Assembly: GCA_016707785.1 (NCBI GenBank)
Contig: JADJGZ010000011.1
Coordinates: 77,290 to 141,289, forward strand
DNA: 64,000 nucleotides
Direction: 5' to 3'
DNA from: Bacteroidales bacterium
Lineage (GTDB): Bacteria; Bacteroidota; Bacteroidia; Bacteroidales; UBA4417
Part shown: positions 1-9,636 of the stretch, in pieces
Layout: each line of letters opens with the position of its first letter
How positions within the stretch are numbered: position 1 is the first letter of the stretch
The notes under the pieces: model-generated
Database searches by the model: none
Told to the model about the DNA's origin: nothing
The model's input: only the letters and a program-made list of their open reading frames with translations
Translations under genes and position numbers: made by a program

Positions 1-43
1 TTAACAAGCATCATCCTGTAAATTATTGTTTATTACCTTAGAT

Positions 44-820
44 ATGACTGGTATTTGTAATTTGAGCATTATTCCTATCAGGCTCCAACCTTCTGACAAA
101 TCAGAAATGGTGAGCCAGTTATTATTTGGAGAAACCTACAGTATCCTTGATGATTTAAATAACTGGGTTCTCATCAGAAGCGACTATGATCATTACGAAG
201 GGTGGGTTGACGAAAAAGTTGTACATAAGGCCGAAGACTCATTTTTACAGTCTTTACAATCTGCAAAGACAATAATGCTTGAAGATATTTCAGCATTGGC
301 AATCAACCAGGGGAATTCCCAATCATTGAATTTGGTCAGAGGCAGTATATTACCTGTTTACCAGGATGGCAAATTCAGAATCAATGACGATGTATACGGG
401 TTAACTGCTAATGTCTGTGCAATTCCGGATTCTCCTGAACCCGGCAGCATTCTTGAAAAAGCCATGAAATATTTGAATTCTCCCTATCTGTGGGGAGGGA
501 AATCACCATTCGGACTGGATTGTTCCGGATTTGTCCAGATGGTTTACAAATCAGCGGGTTATACTTTGCCAAGAGATGCACATCAGCAATCTCTAGTGGG
601 AGAAGGCATCAGTTTTATCAGTGAAGCACAACCCGGCGATCTTGCTTACTTCGAGAATGGCTCAGGAAATATAATACATGTCGGCATACTGCTTGGCACC
701 GACAGGATTATTCATGCCTCCGGTTCGGTGAGGATTGATTCCATTGATCATCATGGTATTTTTAACCAGCAATTGGGTCGTTATACCCACACCTTGAGAA
801 TTATCAAAAAAATGACTTAG
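44..820 (+). CDS. SH3-domain NlpC/P60 (C40) cysteine peptidase
   Basis: This is a probable peptidoglycan endopeptidase of the NlpC/P60 family, which cuts D-gamma-glutamyl-diamino-acid bonds in stem peptides. The N-terminal ~125 residues look like one or two bacterial SH3 modules (GWVD near residue 53, then a second beta-rich stretch). The catalytic domain follows from about residue 135, with the nucleophile in LDCSGFV (Cys ~160) and a His in IIHVGILLG (~212), followed by a second His ~12 residues on. I chose ATG at 44 over an in-frame TTG at 26 because the SH3 sequence begins there. No signal peptide is evident, as in cytosolic dipeptidyl-peptidase VI-like members that recycle muropeptides. 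It lies alone, 207 bases before a TonB receptor gene. The family call is secure; substrate and location are inference. Confidence 0.85.
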   Translation: MTGICNLSIIPIRLQPSDKSEMVSQLLFGETYSILDDLNNWVLIRSDYDHYEGWVDEKVVHKAEDSFLQSLQSAKTIMLEDISALAINQGNSQSLNLVRGSILPVYQDGKFRINDDVYGLTANVCAIPDSPEPGSILEKAMKYLNSPYLWGGKSPFGLDCSGFVQMVYKSAGYTLPRDAHQQSLVGEGISFISEAQPGDLAYFENGSGNIIHVGILLGTDRIIHASGSVRIDSIDHHGIFNQQLGRYTHTLRIIKKMT

Positions 821-939
821 TATCTTTTTATAAAGTATTAAATTATAGATATAGCATCAATCAGTCATTTTATGAATAAGCTTCTGTTAAGTTTATGATA
901 CATGTTAATAAGTATAATTTTTTGTTAACAAATAGCATT

Positions 940-947
940 TAATTTTG
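940..947 (+). promoter_or_regulatory. Candidate Bacteroidota -7 box (TAATTTTG)
   Basis: This matches the TAnnTTTG -7 consensus of the Bacteroidota primary sigma factor, 80 bases before the TonB receptor start. A TTTG at 921-924 lies 15 bases upstream, shorter than the usual 19-21, so the -33 assignment is doubtful. Confidence 0.4.
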
Positions 948-1027
948 GAGGTCTAAACAGATATACCTTGCTAACTTGACATGCCTCAATAATAAACCAA
1001 TATCTAACCACAAACAAATCGAAATCA

Positions 1028-4000
1028 ATGAAAATCAGGAATTTTCTGTGCTTTCTACTCTTGATAGCTGTGAGCTATCTTCAGGCGCAGGTGACTACTT
1101 CAGGAATGAATGGGAAAGTCACCGTTGCGAACAATGAATCTCTTCCAGGTGCAACTGTGATGGCCATTCACGTTCCATCAGGTACACAGTATGGCACCAT
1201 CACCGATCCGGATGGTTATTTTAATTTTTCCAATATGCGGGTAGGTGGACCCTATACATTAAAAGTCTCTTTTGTTGGGTTCAAAACAACTGAGTTGAAT
1301 GATATTACCCTCAACCTGGGGCAGACACAAGGTATTAATGTGAACCTTGTACAGGAATCTTCGCAAATTGCCGGCGTTGTTGTAGTCGCTGTTAAAAATG
1401 AACTGATCAATGGTAACAGGACCGGTGCTTCTACCAATGTAAGTACCCGGCAGATTGAGTCACTTCCTTCCATTAACAGGAGTATCAATGACTTTACAAG
1501 GATGAGTCCTCAATCCAACGGGAATAGTTTTGCCGGCAGGGATGGGCGTTATAACAACATAACTATTGATGGTGCTAACTTCAATAACAATTTTGGATTG
1601 AGCTCAAAATCACTTCCCGGAGGAGATGCTCAGCCTATCAGTCTGGATGCAATCGAAGAAATTAGCGTCAATATTGCTCCTTATGATATTCGCCAGTCAA
1701 ATTTTACCGGGGCCAATGTTAATGCGGTAACCCGTTCAGGTGATAATCAATGGAAAGGATCGATCTATGGGTATTATCGCGATAAATCCTTTAATGGTTC
1801 AAAGGTTGAAGATCAGACCCTTACTTTAACTGACCAGACTACTTCCACTTATGGAGCCAGGTTTGGTGGCCCTATCATTAAAAATAAGCTTTTCATCTTT
1901 GCCAATGCCGAGAAAGAAAAATCCTCTTACCCGGGCATTGCCTGGAAACCCAGCACAGATGGAGTAGGTGATGCCGCCGCCAGTATTTCAAGAACCTCCG
2001 AAACGGATCTTGAGGCCATGCGCACTCATCTTATGTCTAACTATAGTTATGATCCGGGAACCTACAAGGATTTTGGAAATTTTGCTTCCGAAAACTATAA
2101 AATATTAGCCAGGATTGACTGGAATATTACCAAGAAACATCGTTTCACTTTCAGGTACAACTACGTAGAATCAACCAATGACCAGCAGGTGAATGCAACC
2201 AGTGCCCCCGGGACACGCTCTACATTCGGTCGTATCGGAGAGAAATCTATGTCCTTTACCAATGCAAATTATGGCTTCCTGAATACTGTCAGTTCAATAA
2301 CCGCAGAGTTGAACTCTGTTCTGAATAAATCCTCTAATAAGCTTCTCTTTACCTACACTAAAATACGGGATACCAGGAGCAGCAATAGTTCCTTATTCCC
2401 ATTTGTTGATATTTACAAGGATGGTGATCCCTATATGAGTTTCGGGTACGAATTATTCAGCAAGGACAATGATGTGAAGAATAATGTTCTTACCATTACC
2501 GATAACTTCAATTTTTACCTTGGTAAACATACCCTGACTGTAGGTGCCGCCTTTGATAAACTGTACTTCGGAAATAGTTATAAACGCTATGGTACCAGCT
2601 ATTATCGTTTTGCTTCCATGGAAGATTTTATTAATAAAGCAGCACCCACTACATTCGGTATCACCTATCCATATAGTGGCGATGGTTATGCTGAATTAAA
2701 CTTTGGTTATGGAAGTATATATGTTCAGGATGAGTACAGGATGACTGACAACCTGAAACTCACCGCCGGTTTAAGGTATGAAATGCCGGTATATATGGAC
2801 GATCCTACTGCAAACCCGGCTATTGAAGCTCTAACTTTCAAGGATCTTGACGGAAATGATCTTTCAATTAATGTTGGTAGCTGGCCAAAAGCAAAGGGAA
2901 CCATTTCCCCGCGTATCAGTTTCAATTGGGATGCCAAGGGTGATAAATCTCTGCAGGTCAGAGGAGGTACCGGTGTATTCACAGGCCGTCTGCCTTTTGT
3001 ATGGTTCACCAACCAGCCAACCAATAGTGGTGTTTTGCAGAATACAGTAGAAATCACCAAGAATTACCAGCTGAGTGCACTTACCTTTAATCCTGATCCT
3101 TTCTATTATGTTAGCGGAGCTCACCAGATAGACTCCCTCTTCTCTTCTACTCCTTCTTCAAAAGCTCCGGGTTCCATTGCCGTTGTGGATAAAAACTTCA
3201 AAATGCCCCAGGTATGGAGAACCAATATAGCTGCCGACTTTGAACTTCCATGGTATGACCTCGTGTTTACGATTGAAGGCATTTATTCAAAAGACGTTAA
3301 TGCCATTGTTCAATACAATGCCAATGTAAAAGCCACTGATACCACTTTCCAGGGTGCTGATAACCGCCCAAGATACTTATCCTCAAAAATAAATTCTGCT
3401 ATATCTTCAGCAATGGTTCTCACCAATGCCAAGGGTGAAGGATTTACTTATTCTTTGACAGCCCAAATTGCAAAACCATTCACAAAGGGCTTCTCAGGAT
3501 TCCTTGCTTACACTTATACGGGAGCAAAGGACCTTACAGCTAATCCAGGTTCTGCTGCTCAGTCGGCATGGTCCAGCAATCCATCAGTTCAAAACCAGAA
3601 CACTCCCGGACTTAGTTATTCACAGTTTGCAGTTCCCAGCAGGTTACTTGCCTCCTTATCATACCATAAAGAATATCTCAAGCATCTCGGAACTACCGTT
3701 TCTGTTTACTTCCAGGGAAGCAGCCAGGGTCGCCTCGATTACATCTATTCAAATGATATGAATGGAGATGGTAATGCTGCTGACCTCATGTACATTCCTA
3801 AGGATGAAACAGAAATTGTTTTTGCTGATATCACTAAGAAAGATAATGAAGGAAATACCGTAGTAGTATTCTCTGCTGCTGATCAGGCAACTGCCTTCTG
3901 GAAATATGTTGATCAGGATGACTACCTCTCAGAACACAAAGGGGAATATGCCGAAAGATATGGCGTGGTTATGCCTTGGCTAAACCGCTGGGATATTAAG

Positions 4001-4291
4001 ATCATGCAGGATATCTTTACCAAATTCGGTCCTACCAAACACACTCTGCAGATCAGTCTCGACCTGCTGAATGTCGGTAATTTAATCAATTCTGACTGGG
4101 GTGTTTCAAAAAGGCAGACCCTTGGAACCTATGACATCACTTTATTAAAATACAGCAAAACTGGTAGCGATGGCATACCCGTTTATCAATTAAACTACTC
4201 AGGTTCAGCTTTACCTACTACTACTTATGTACCGGTGCTGTCTACACTCAGCACATGGGGAGCACAGTTAGGAATCAGGTATACTTTTTAA
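1028..4291 (+). CDS. Oar-like TonB-dependent outer-membrane receptor
   Basis: This is an outer-membrane TonB-dependent transporter of 1087 residues. It has a signal peptide (residues 1-20, ending LQAQ), a carboxypeptidase regulatory-like beta-sandwich (~25-105, with PGATVMAIHVPSG and the FVGFK end motif), a plug domain (~125-235, with NNITIDGANFNNNFG) and a long beta-barrel ending in RYTF. The aromatic terminal residue is typical of Bam-dependent barrels. The sequence resembles the Oar subgroup rather than SusC: there is no SusD partner and no STN domain, so an ECF-FecR relay is not expected. The substrate cannot be told. The gene stands alone, ends at a strong hairpin terminator, and is convergent with the MFS exporter. 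Confidence 0.9.
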   Translation: MKIRNFLCFLLLIAVSYLQAQVTTSGMNGKVTVANNESLPGATVMAIHVPSGTQYGTITDPDGYFNFSNMRVGGPYTLKVSFVGFKTTELNDITLNLGQTQGINVNLVQESSQIAGVVVVAVKNELINGNRTGASTNVSTRQIESLPSINRSINDFTRMSPQSNGNSFAGRDGRYNNITIDGANFNNNFGLSSKSLPGGDAQPISLDAIEEISVNIAPYDIRQSNFTGANVNAVTRSGDNQWKGSIYGYYRDKSFNGSKVEDQTLTLTDQTTSTYGARFGGPIIKNKLFIFANAEKEKSSYPGIAWKPSTDGVGDAAASISRTSETDLEAMRTHLMSNYSYDPGTYKDFGNFASENYKILARIDWNITKKHRFTFRYNYVESTNDQQVNATSAPGTRSTFGRIGEKSMSFTNANYGFLNTVSSITAELNSVLNKSSNKLLFTYTKIRDTRSSNSSLFPFVDIYKDGDPYMSFGYELFSKDNDVKNNVLTITDNFNFYLGKHTLTVGAAFDKLYFGNSYKRYGTSYYRFASMEDFINKAAPTTFGITYPYSGDGYAELNFGYGSIYVQDEYRMTDNLKLTAGLRYEMPVYMDDPTANPAIEALTFKDLDGNDLSINVGSWPKAKGTISPRISFNWDAKGDKSLQVRGGTGVFTGRLPFVWFTNQPTNSGVLQNTVEITKNYQLSALTFNPDPFYYVSGAHQIDSLFSSTPSSKAPGSIAVVDKNFKMPQVWRTNIAADFELPWYDLVFTIEGIYSKDVNAIVQYNANVKATDTTFQGADNRPRYLSSKINSAISSAMVLTNAKGEGFTYSLTAQIAKPFTKGFSGFLAYTYTGAKDLTANPGSAAQSAWSSNPSVQNQNTPGLSYSQFAVPSRLLASLSYHKEYLKHLGTTVSVYFQGSSQGRLDYIYSNDMNGDGNAADLMYIPKDETEIVFADITKKDNEGNTVVVFSAADQATAFWKYVDQDDYLSEHKGEYAERYGVVMPWLNRWDIKIMQDIFTKFGPTKHTLQISLDLLNVGNLINSDWGVSKRQTLGTYDITLLKYSKTGSDGIPVYQLNYSGSALPTTTYVPVLSTLSTWGAQLGIRYTF

Positions 4292-4311
4292 TCGAACAAA
4301 CTTCCTTACAG

Positions 4312-4340
4312 AAAAGGCTGCCAAAATCAGGCAGCCTTTT
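4312..4340. terminator. Bidirectional rho-independent terminator
   Basis: An 11-bp perfect stem (AAAAGGCTGCC / GGCAGCCTTTT) with a 7-base loop sits between the convergent TonB receptor and MFS genes. The A and T runs on either side let it serve both strands. Confidence 0.85.
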
Positions 4341-4363
4341 CCATTTTTCGGAAAAGTGTGATT

Positions 4364-5743
4364 TTATATATTGGGCCTTGAAGCGTTCTGAATTTCTTCT
4401 TTTCTTCCTTTAAGCAGGAAACTCAGTAACATTGCAGCATAAGCCATCATGGCGATTAAAAGGAATGAACTGTCATATCCCTTTAACCTGTTTACAGCTG
4501 CGGCAACAATAATTCCTATCAAAGTAGCTCCTGTCATCTGGCCCACACTTGTAAAAAGTGTAATAAGTCCTTGTCCCATTGCACGATCAGAAGACTGAAC
4601 TTCATTCAACATGATGTATCTCATCGAGGATCCTTGCAACATAGATGTTCCCAACCCTATCAGGATCCCTCCGGCATAAAACCAGGGTAATGAGTGCGAA
4701 GCAAAGAACAAGACCAACAAACCGGTTGCTGATGAAAAAAGCCCGGCTATTACAATCACCCTTGAACCAACCTTATCAATCAACCTCCCAGAAACAGGCG
4801 CTCCAACTGCAACTGCCAGTACAAAAGGGATCAGCATGAAAGCAGCATCTGAAGAAGATACCTGGAAAAGATTCACAGCCATTTCAGGAACAAAAATGGT
4901 TACAGATTGAAGCAAACCGGCTCCAACTGCAACAATACCCACAATTCTTATCTGCTTTACATCAAAGAGCTCAATTTTCATGACAGGTGCGAAAGCTTTC
5001 TTCTCAAAGAAAATGAAAAGTATAAATGAGATCACCGAGATCACAAAAAAGGGCCAGACCTCAATAGAGACCAGGCTGCTTAATCCCCTAGCAACATCAA
5101 TCGAGTTGATTCCATAAACGAAGGAGGCCAGCAATATTGCAATCAGGAGCATACCCGGCCAGTCAAAATTCACCGCACTGCTTTTATGAGAGGGAAGCAT
5201 CCTTAAACTAAAGTAAATAACCACTATCGCAATTGGAATATTGATGAGGAAAAGGGAATTCCAACTGAAAAACCTGAGCATGACTCCAGCCATTAATGGC
5301 CCGATCAGAAATGCCATTCCGAATACTGCGCCGATCATTCCTAAGGCTTTACCCCGCTTTTCAGGCGGGAAAATATCTCCAATAACAGCCGATGCAACCG
5401 GGAATATTCCACTCGCACCAAATCCCTGGACAGCACGCCCTGAAAGTAGCAAAGTCATATTTCCTGAAAATGCCACCATGGCTGAACCTATTGCGAATAC
5501 AGCCACAGAAAAAACATAGATTGACTTCCTGCCGTATAAATCTGACAGTCGTGCCAATAATGAGACTCCTATTAGATTGAACAAGACATAGATACTGAAA
5601 ATCCAGGCCAAGGATTTGTGATCCACCTGAATACTCTTTTCAATAGATGGAATTGCCGGACCTACAATCGAGATATCAAGGGCTCCCATGAGCACCCCTG
5701 TAAATAAGAGAATCAGAATTTTGCCGTTTCTGTGTTTATCCAT
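4364..5743 (-). CDS. MFS drug/metabolite exporter, DHA2 (EmrB/QacA) type
   Basis: This is an inner-membrane proton-coupled exporter of 459 residues. Family signatures are visible: the TM1 motif LDISIVGPAIPSI (compare LDxTIVNVALP of DHA2 members), motif A RLSDLYGRKS between TM2 and TM3, and the segment GPLMAGVMLRFFSWNSLF, which matches the GPxxGG...WRWxFxIN region. Hydrophobic segments run throughout, consistent with 12-14 helices. The start was set at ATG 5743 rather than TTG 5776 because a TATCTTTG promoter box lies at 5762-5769, between the two. It is monocistronic and convergent with the TonB receptor. The substrate is unknown. Confidence 0.88.
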   Translation of the reverse strand: MDKHRNGKILILLFTGVLMGALDISIVGPAIPSIEKSIQVDHKSLAWIFSIYVLFNLIGVSLLARLSDLYGRKSIYVFSVAVFAIGSAMVAFSGNMTLLLSGRAVQGFGASGIFPVASAVIGDIFPPEKRGKALGMIGAVFGMAFLIGPLMAGVMLRFFSWNSLFLINIPIAIVVIYFSLRMLPSHKSSAVNFDWPGMLLIAILLASFVYGINSIDVARGLSSLVSIEVWPFFVISVISFILFIFFEKKAFAPVMKIELFDVKQIRIVGIVAVGAGLLQSVTIFVPEMAVNLFQVSSSDAAFMLIPFVLAVAVGAPVSGRLIDKVGSRVIVIAGLFSSATGLLVLFFASHSLPWFYAGGILIGLGTSMLQGSSMRYIMLNEVQSSDRAMGQGLITLFTSVGQMTGATLIGIIVAAAVNRLKGYDSSFLLIAMMAYAAMLLSFLLKGRKEEIQNASRPNI

Positions 5744-5761
5744 ACCAACAAATAAGATTGG

Positions 5762-5769
5762 CAAAGATA
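5762..5769 (-). promoter_or_regulatory. Candidate -7 box (TATCTTTG, minus strand)
   Basis: This TAnnTTTG match lies 19 bases before the MFS ATG and excludes the longer TTG-start reading. No clear TTTG -33 element was found. Confidence 0.5.
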
Positions 5770-5886
5770 GCAGCAAAAGGAAATGGGTAACCGTGCAGCC
5801 TAAATGAAATTAGAAAAGCTCAAAGTCTCTAAACTTTCATCTTCTGCCAATCAAATCATCAATCGTAATTATTCAGCTTGGATATC

Positions 5887-7527
5887 TTACTGGCACCTGT
5901 CTTTTTTCATGAAAGGGTACCTGTAATCTGTTGGAGGCATCAGGGTTTCCTTAATGGTTCTGGGATTTGTCCAACGAACCAGGTTAAGGTGGCTGCCGGA
6001 TTTGTCATTTGTCCCTGACTGCCTGGACCCTCCGAAGGGCTGTTGACCAACAACTGCCCCGGTAGGTTTATCGTTAAAATAAAGATTACCTGCCGCATAT
6101 TTTAGCTTATCAGCTGCATAACTGAGCACATATCGGTCAGAAGCAAAAATAGAACCTGTAAGTCCGTATGGGGAGGTTTCATCCACAAGTTTCAAGGTTT
6201 CATCAAAATCCTTATCCTTATAAACAAATATCGAAAGCACCGGACCAAAGATCTCTTCTTCCATGGTAACATAATGAGGATCTTTCACTTTAATCACAGT
6301 GGGTTCAATAAAATATCCGGTAGTTTTATCAGAATTTCCACCAAAAACAATTTCAGCATCCGTTGAACTCTTTACTTGAGAGATATACCCGGAAATATTA
6401 TCAAAAGAATTTTCATCAATAACAGCATTCATAAAGTTCCCAAAGTCCCTTACATCGCCCATTTTAGCTTCGGCTAGCATATCACCCATTAGTTCTTTGA
6501 CTTTCGGCCATAGAGATTCAGGTATATAAGCCCTGGAAGCAGCTGAGCATTTTTGACCCTGGTATTCAAATGCACCTCTTACCAATGCAGTTGCCACTTC
6601 GTCACTATTGGCAGAAGAGTGCACCAGTACGAAATCCTTACCACCTGTTTCCCCAACTATTCTGGGATAGGATCGATAGCTTGACAGATTCTGGGCTGCC
6701 ATAAGCCAGAGTTTATTAAATGTAGCGTTAGATCCTGTAAAATGTAAACCAGCAAATGAAGGATGGTCGAAAATGGTTTTCCCTATCACGCCCCCGGATC
6801 CCGGAATGAAATTAATTACCCCGGCAGGCAATCCTGCTTCCCTGAAAATATCCATCAGGATGTAGTTGGAAAGTACCGCAGTAGATGCCGGTTTCCAAAG
6901 CGTAACATTTCCCATTAAAGCAGGTGCCATATTCAGATTGGATGCAATAGCCGTAAAGTTGAAAGGACTGAGTGAAAACACAAATCCTTCCAAAGGCCTA
7001 TACTCCAGCCTGTTGATGATTCCCGGATCGGAATGAGGCTGTTCGTGGTATATATCTGAAATATAATGTGCATTGAATCTCAGGAAATCAATTACTTCAC
7101 ATGCCGCATCTATTTCAGCCTGGTATGCGCTCTTACCCTGGCCCAGCATGGTTGCTGCATTGATCCGGTTACGGTACTTTTTTGAAATGAGTTCAGCAGC
7201 TTTCAGGGTAATCGATGCCCTCTCAAACCAGGATAGTCCTTCCCATTCATTATGCGCCTTCATGGCAGCATCAATAGCCATTCCCACTTCAGTTGCCCCT
7301 GCCTTGTGATACCTGGCAATTACATGCCGGTGATCATGAGGCATCCTGACTTCTTCAATATTCCCGGTACGAACTTCCTTACCGCCAATGATCAATGGAA
7401 TGTCAAGGATCTCAGAGGACATGGAATCAAGTTCAGCCATGAGATCTTTTCTTTCTTTTGTCCCGGGGGCATAACTGTGAACCTGCTCATTCGATGGATA
7501 GTCAAAAATAAAAACTGAATTATGCAT
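5887..7527 (-). CDS. pruA: L-glutamate gamma-semialdehyde (1-pyrroline-5-carboxylate) dehydrogenase
   Basis: This enzyme oxidises L-glutamate 5-semialdehyde to glutamate with NAD+, the second step of proline catabolism. The protein is a single-function aldehyde dehydrogenase of 546 residues, the usual length for free-standing PruA. Visible motifs are FSLSPFNFTA (~184-193), the NAD-binding region GNVTLWKPAS (~206-215), the general base in VGETGGKDF (Glu ~293) and the catalytic cysteine in YQGQKCSAASR (Cys ~327). The C-terminal region contains FGGSRQSGTNDKSG. No proline dehydrogenase lies beside it, so the pathway is split here. It is divergent from the SDR gene across about 170 bases. Confidence 0.93.
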   Translation of the reverse strand: MHNSVFIFDYPSNEQVHSYAPGTKERKDLMAELDSMSSEILDIPLIIGGKEVRTGNIEEVRMPHDHRHVIARYHKAGATEVGMAIDAAMKAHNEWEGLSWFERASITLKAAELISKKYRNRINAATMLGQGKSAYQAEIDAACEVIDFLRFNAHYISDIYHEQPHSDPGIINRLEYRPLEGFVFSLSPFNFTAIASNLNMAPALMGNVTLWKPASTAVLSNYILMDIFREAGLPAGVINFIPGSGGVIGKTIFDHPSFAGLHFTGSNATFNKLWLMAAQNLSSYRSYPRIVGETGGKDFVLVHSSANSDEVATALVRGAFEYQGQKCSAASRAYIPESLWPKVKELMGDMLAEAKMGDVRDFGNFMNAVIDENSFDNISGYISQVKSSTDAEIVFGGNSDKTTGYFIEPTVIKVKDPHYVTMEEEIFGPVLSIFVYKDKDFDETLKLVDETSPYGLTGSIFASDRYVLSYAADKLKYAAGNLYFNDKPTGAVVGQQPFGGSRQSGTNDKSGSHLNLVRWTNPRTIKETLMPPTDYRYPFMKKDRCQ

Positions 7528-7699
7528 CTATAAATTAATCTAAGTTAAAGGATTCGTTTACTGTAATAAACAACATTTAATCAGCTTGTTTGTTCACGTA
7601 TTAGGCACGAATGAAAGCAGCCTTTTACAATAACCTTCATGCAATCTGGCAGGTTTCTGAAGCTTTAAAATGTATTAATTTTACACAAAGTTTATTCAG

Positions 7700-8473
7700 A
7701 TGGATTATTATATCATAACCGGTGTTTCAAGGGGAATTGGCGAAGCTATAGCCAGGAATCTGCTTTACAAAGGAAACACCCTTTTTTGCACTTCCCGAAC
7801 CATGAATGAAGACCTTGTTGAAACAGCTTCATCAATGGAAGTTCCACTTTTCTATTATGAAGCCGATCTCACTCATAAAGGTACAGCTGAAAAGTTCATG
7901 GATGAGGTTTTTTCAAGGATTATTCCAGACAGTTCTACCCGGATTGCATTAATCAACAATGCAGGTATGTTGGAGCCCATCTCCCGGATAGAGAATGCTG
8001 ATCCAATATTAATGGAAGAACACCTGAAACTGAACTTACTGGCTCCGGCATTGCTGAGTGCAGGCTTTATCAAGCATTCAGGAAACCTGCCCATCGTTAA
8101 AGTAATTCTGAATATATCATCCGGGGCATCTGCTTACCCGTATGCTGCCTGGGCAATGTATTGCGCATCAAAGGCAGGTCTTGATATGCTTACGCGTACT
8201 ATTGGCCTGGAACAATCATCATCATTAAATCCTGTTAAAACGATAGCGCTTGCTCCGGGAATTGTAGATACTGCAATGCAAACACACATCCGAAAATCAG
8301 ATGCTGAGCAGTTCACCGAGAAAGAAAAGTTTGTTAAGCTTCATGAAGAAGGCAAATTAAGTGATCCTGCGAGTGTTGCCGGCATAATTATTAAAGCAAT
8401 ATTCAATCCTGACATTCCTCAAGGGGAAATTCTGAATATTGATCAAATGAAATCCTATTCAAAAGAGCACTAA
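7700..8473 (+). CDS. SDR oxidoreductase, sepiapterin/benzil reductase-like
   Basis: This is a classical short-chain dehydrogenase of 257 residues with a Rossmann fold. It shows the cofactor motif TGVSRGIG (7-14), NNAG (86-89), a catalytic Ser in NISSG (~140) and YCASK (Tyr154, Lys158). An Arg in the TSR after beta-2 (~33) suggests NADP(H) preference. The overall pattern resembles the sepiapterin reductase/benzil reductase (YueD) branch. It is followed 53 bases later by the PAP2 gene on the same strand, so the two may be cotranscribed, although their functions are not obviously linked. The natural substrate is unknown. Confidence 0.85.
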   Translation: MDYYIITGVSRGIGEAIARNLLYKGNTLFCTSRTMNEDLVETASSMEVPLFYYEADLTHKGTAEKFMDEVFSRIIPDSSTRIALINNAGMLEPISRIENADPILMEEHLKLNLLAPALLSAGFIKHSGNLPIVKVILNISSGASAYPYAAWAMYCASKAGLDMLTRTIGLEQSSSLNPVKTIALAPGIVDTAMQTHIRKSDAEQFTEKEKFVKLHEEGKLSDPASVAGIIIKAIFNPDIPQGEILNIDQMKSYSKEH

Positions 8474-8526
8474 CTTTGATGCAGCAACCGAATTTAGATT
8501 AATGGCGGTAAAAAACACGATTCCGA

Positions 8527-9123
8527 ATGATTGATGCATTAAAAGAACTGGATACCCGTTTCCTGCTTTTTCTGAATAGTTTCCATAACTCTTTTTTCGA
8601 TCAGCTTATGTGGCTGGTTAGTGACAAATTCACATGGGTGCCCTTATATATATGGTTCATATGGCTCCTCTATAAAAAATATAAGAGTAAGTTCTGGATG
8701 GTATTGGTGATGATCACACTAATGATTGTATTGAGTGATCAGATGGCTAACCTATTCAAAAATGGATTTATGCGCTTACGACCTTCTAATGAACCGGCCA
8801 TCCGTCACCTGATTCACATTGTGAATGGTTACACCGGCGGACCTTATGGTTTTTATTCGGGACATGCTGCTAATGCCTTTGCAGTTGCGACATTCGTCAT
8901 ACTTATGTTAGGAAAAGAGATGAAATACCTGGTTTGGATATGCCTTTCATATGCGACCCTTGTTTCCTATAGCAGGATTTACCTGGGGGTTCATTACCCT
9001 CTGGATGTTCTCACCGGAGCTATCGCAGGAATATTGACCGGAGGTTTAATGGTATGGGGCCTGGAGAAATGGATGAAAAGTGGTATGCTTCAAAAAGCTG
9101 TCACTAGGATTGAGAATGAGTAG
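8527..9123 (+). CDS. PAP2-family membrane phosphatase
   Basis: This 198-residue integral membrane phosphatase has about five helices. The three PAP2 phosphatase motifs are present in order: KNGFMRLRP (~78-86), YSGHA (~116-120) and SRIYLGVHYPLD (~152-163). Catalysis relies on the two His and the Arg/Asp of these motifs. Homologues dephosphorylate undecaprenyl pyrophosphate or phosphatidylglycerol phosphate, and either is possible here. It is compact, with no extra domain. Confidence 0.87.
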   Translation: MIDALKELDTRFLLFLNSFHNSFFDQLMWLVSDKFTWVPLYIWFIWLLYKKYKSKFWMVLVMITLMIVLSDQMANLFKNGFMRLRPSNEPAIRHLIHIVNGYTGGPYGFYSGHAANAFAVATFVILMLGKEMKYLVWICLSYATLVSYSRIYLGVHYPLDVLTGAIAGILTGGLMVWGLEKWMKSGMLQKAVTRIENE

Positions 9124-9147
9124 AAATTATGGAATTGATGATTCCTT

Positions 9148-9615
9148 TTACTTCACGTACCCGAAAATTTTTCCGGAAAATCTTTTTACAACTATTTTAA
9201 ATGTGCAGACCTCCCTTACAGAGGGGTCATTATAAGTAAACTCCCTATCCGAATAATTCTTCATAATCATATTCAAAATCCGGATTTTTTCTTCCTTGTC
9301 ATCAACAAACTCAATTTCCCCGAAGGCTTGTACACTCCTGTAGTGCATTGAATAACTGCAGGCGACCTGCTCGCTTTGAGCATGCAAAAGGTGATCAGCA
9401 CTGAATACAATGCAAACCTGGGGATGCTTTTTTAAGATTTCAATTTTTTTACCTTTTTTTGAGGAATGGAGATAGATAACTCCATCTTCATATCCGAAGT
9501 TAAAGGGAACCACATAGGGTGTGTTATCAACATCCATCATTCCCACATAACAGACATTGCACTTTAGGATAATTTCATCAATATCCCTTTGCTGTTGAAT
9601 GAATTTAGCGCGCAT
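9148..9615 (-). CDS. Pyridoxamine 5'-phosphate oxidase-like flavin-binding protein
   Basis: This 155-residue split-barrel protein of the PNPOx-like/NimA group binds a flavin nucleotide. The N-terminal pattern CYVGMMDVDNTPYVVPFNFG, then DGVIYLHSSKKGKK with its phosphate-binding basic run, and a central HYRSVQAFGEIE strand are typical. It is too short for, and lacks the C-terminal region of, true PdxH, so vitamin B6 synthesis is unlikely. It is the last gene of a three-gene minus-strand group, 21 bases after the YvlD-like gene. The actual reaction is unknown. Confidence 0.8.
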   Translation of the reverse strand: MRAKFIQQQRDIDEIILKCNVCYVGMMDVDNTPYVVPFNFGYEDGVIYLHSSKKGKKIEILKKHPQVCIVFSADHLLHAQSEQVACSYSMHYRSVQAFGEIEFVDDKEEKIRILNMIMKNYSDREFTYNDPSVREVCTFKIVVKRFSGKIFGYVK

Positions 9616-9636
9616 CCGGGTTAATTAAGGCATTAT

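Noticed and set aside
2725..3124. Antisense ORFs inside the TonB receptor gene
   Set aside because: Shadow frames of a conserved gene with no independent features.
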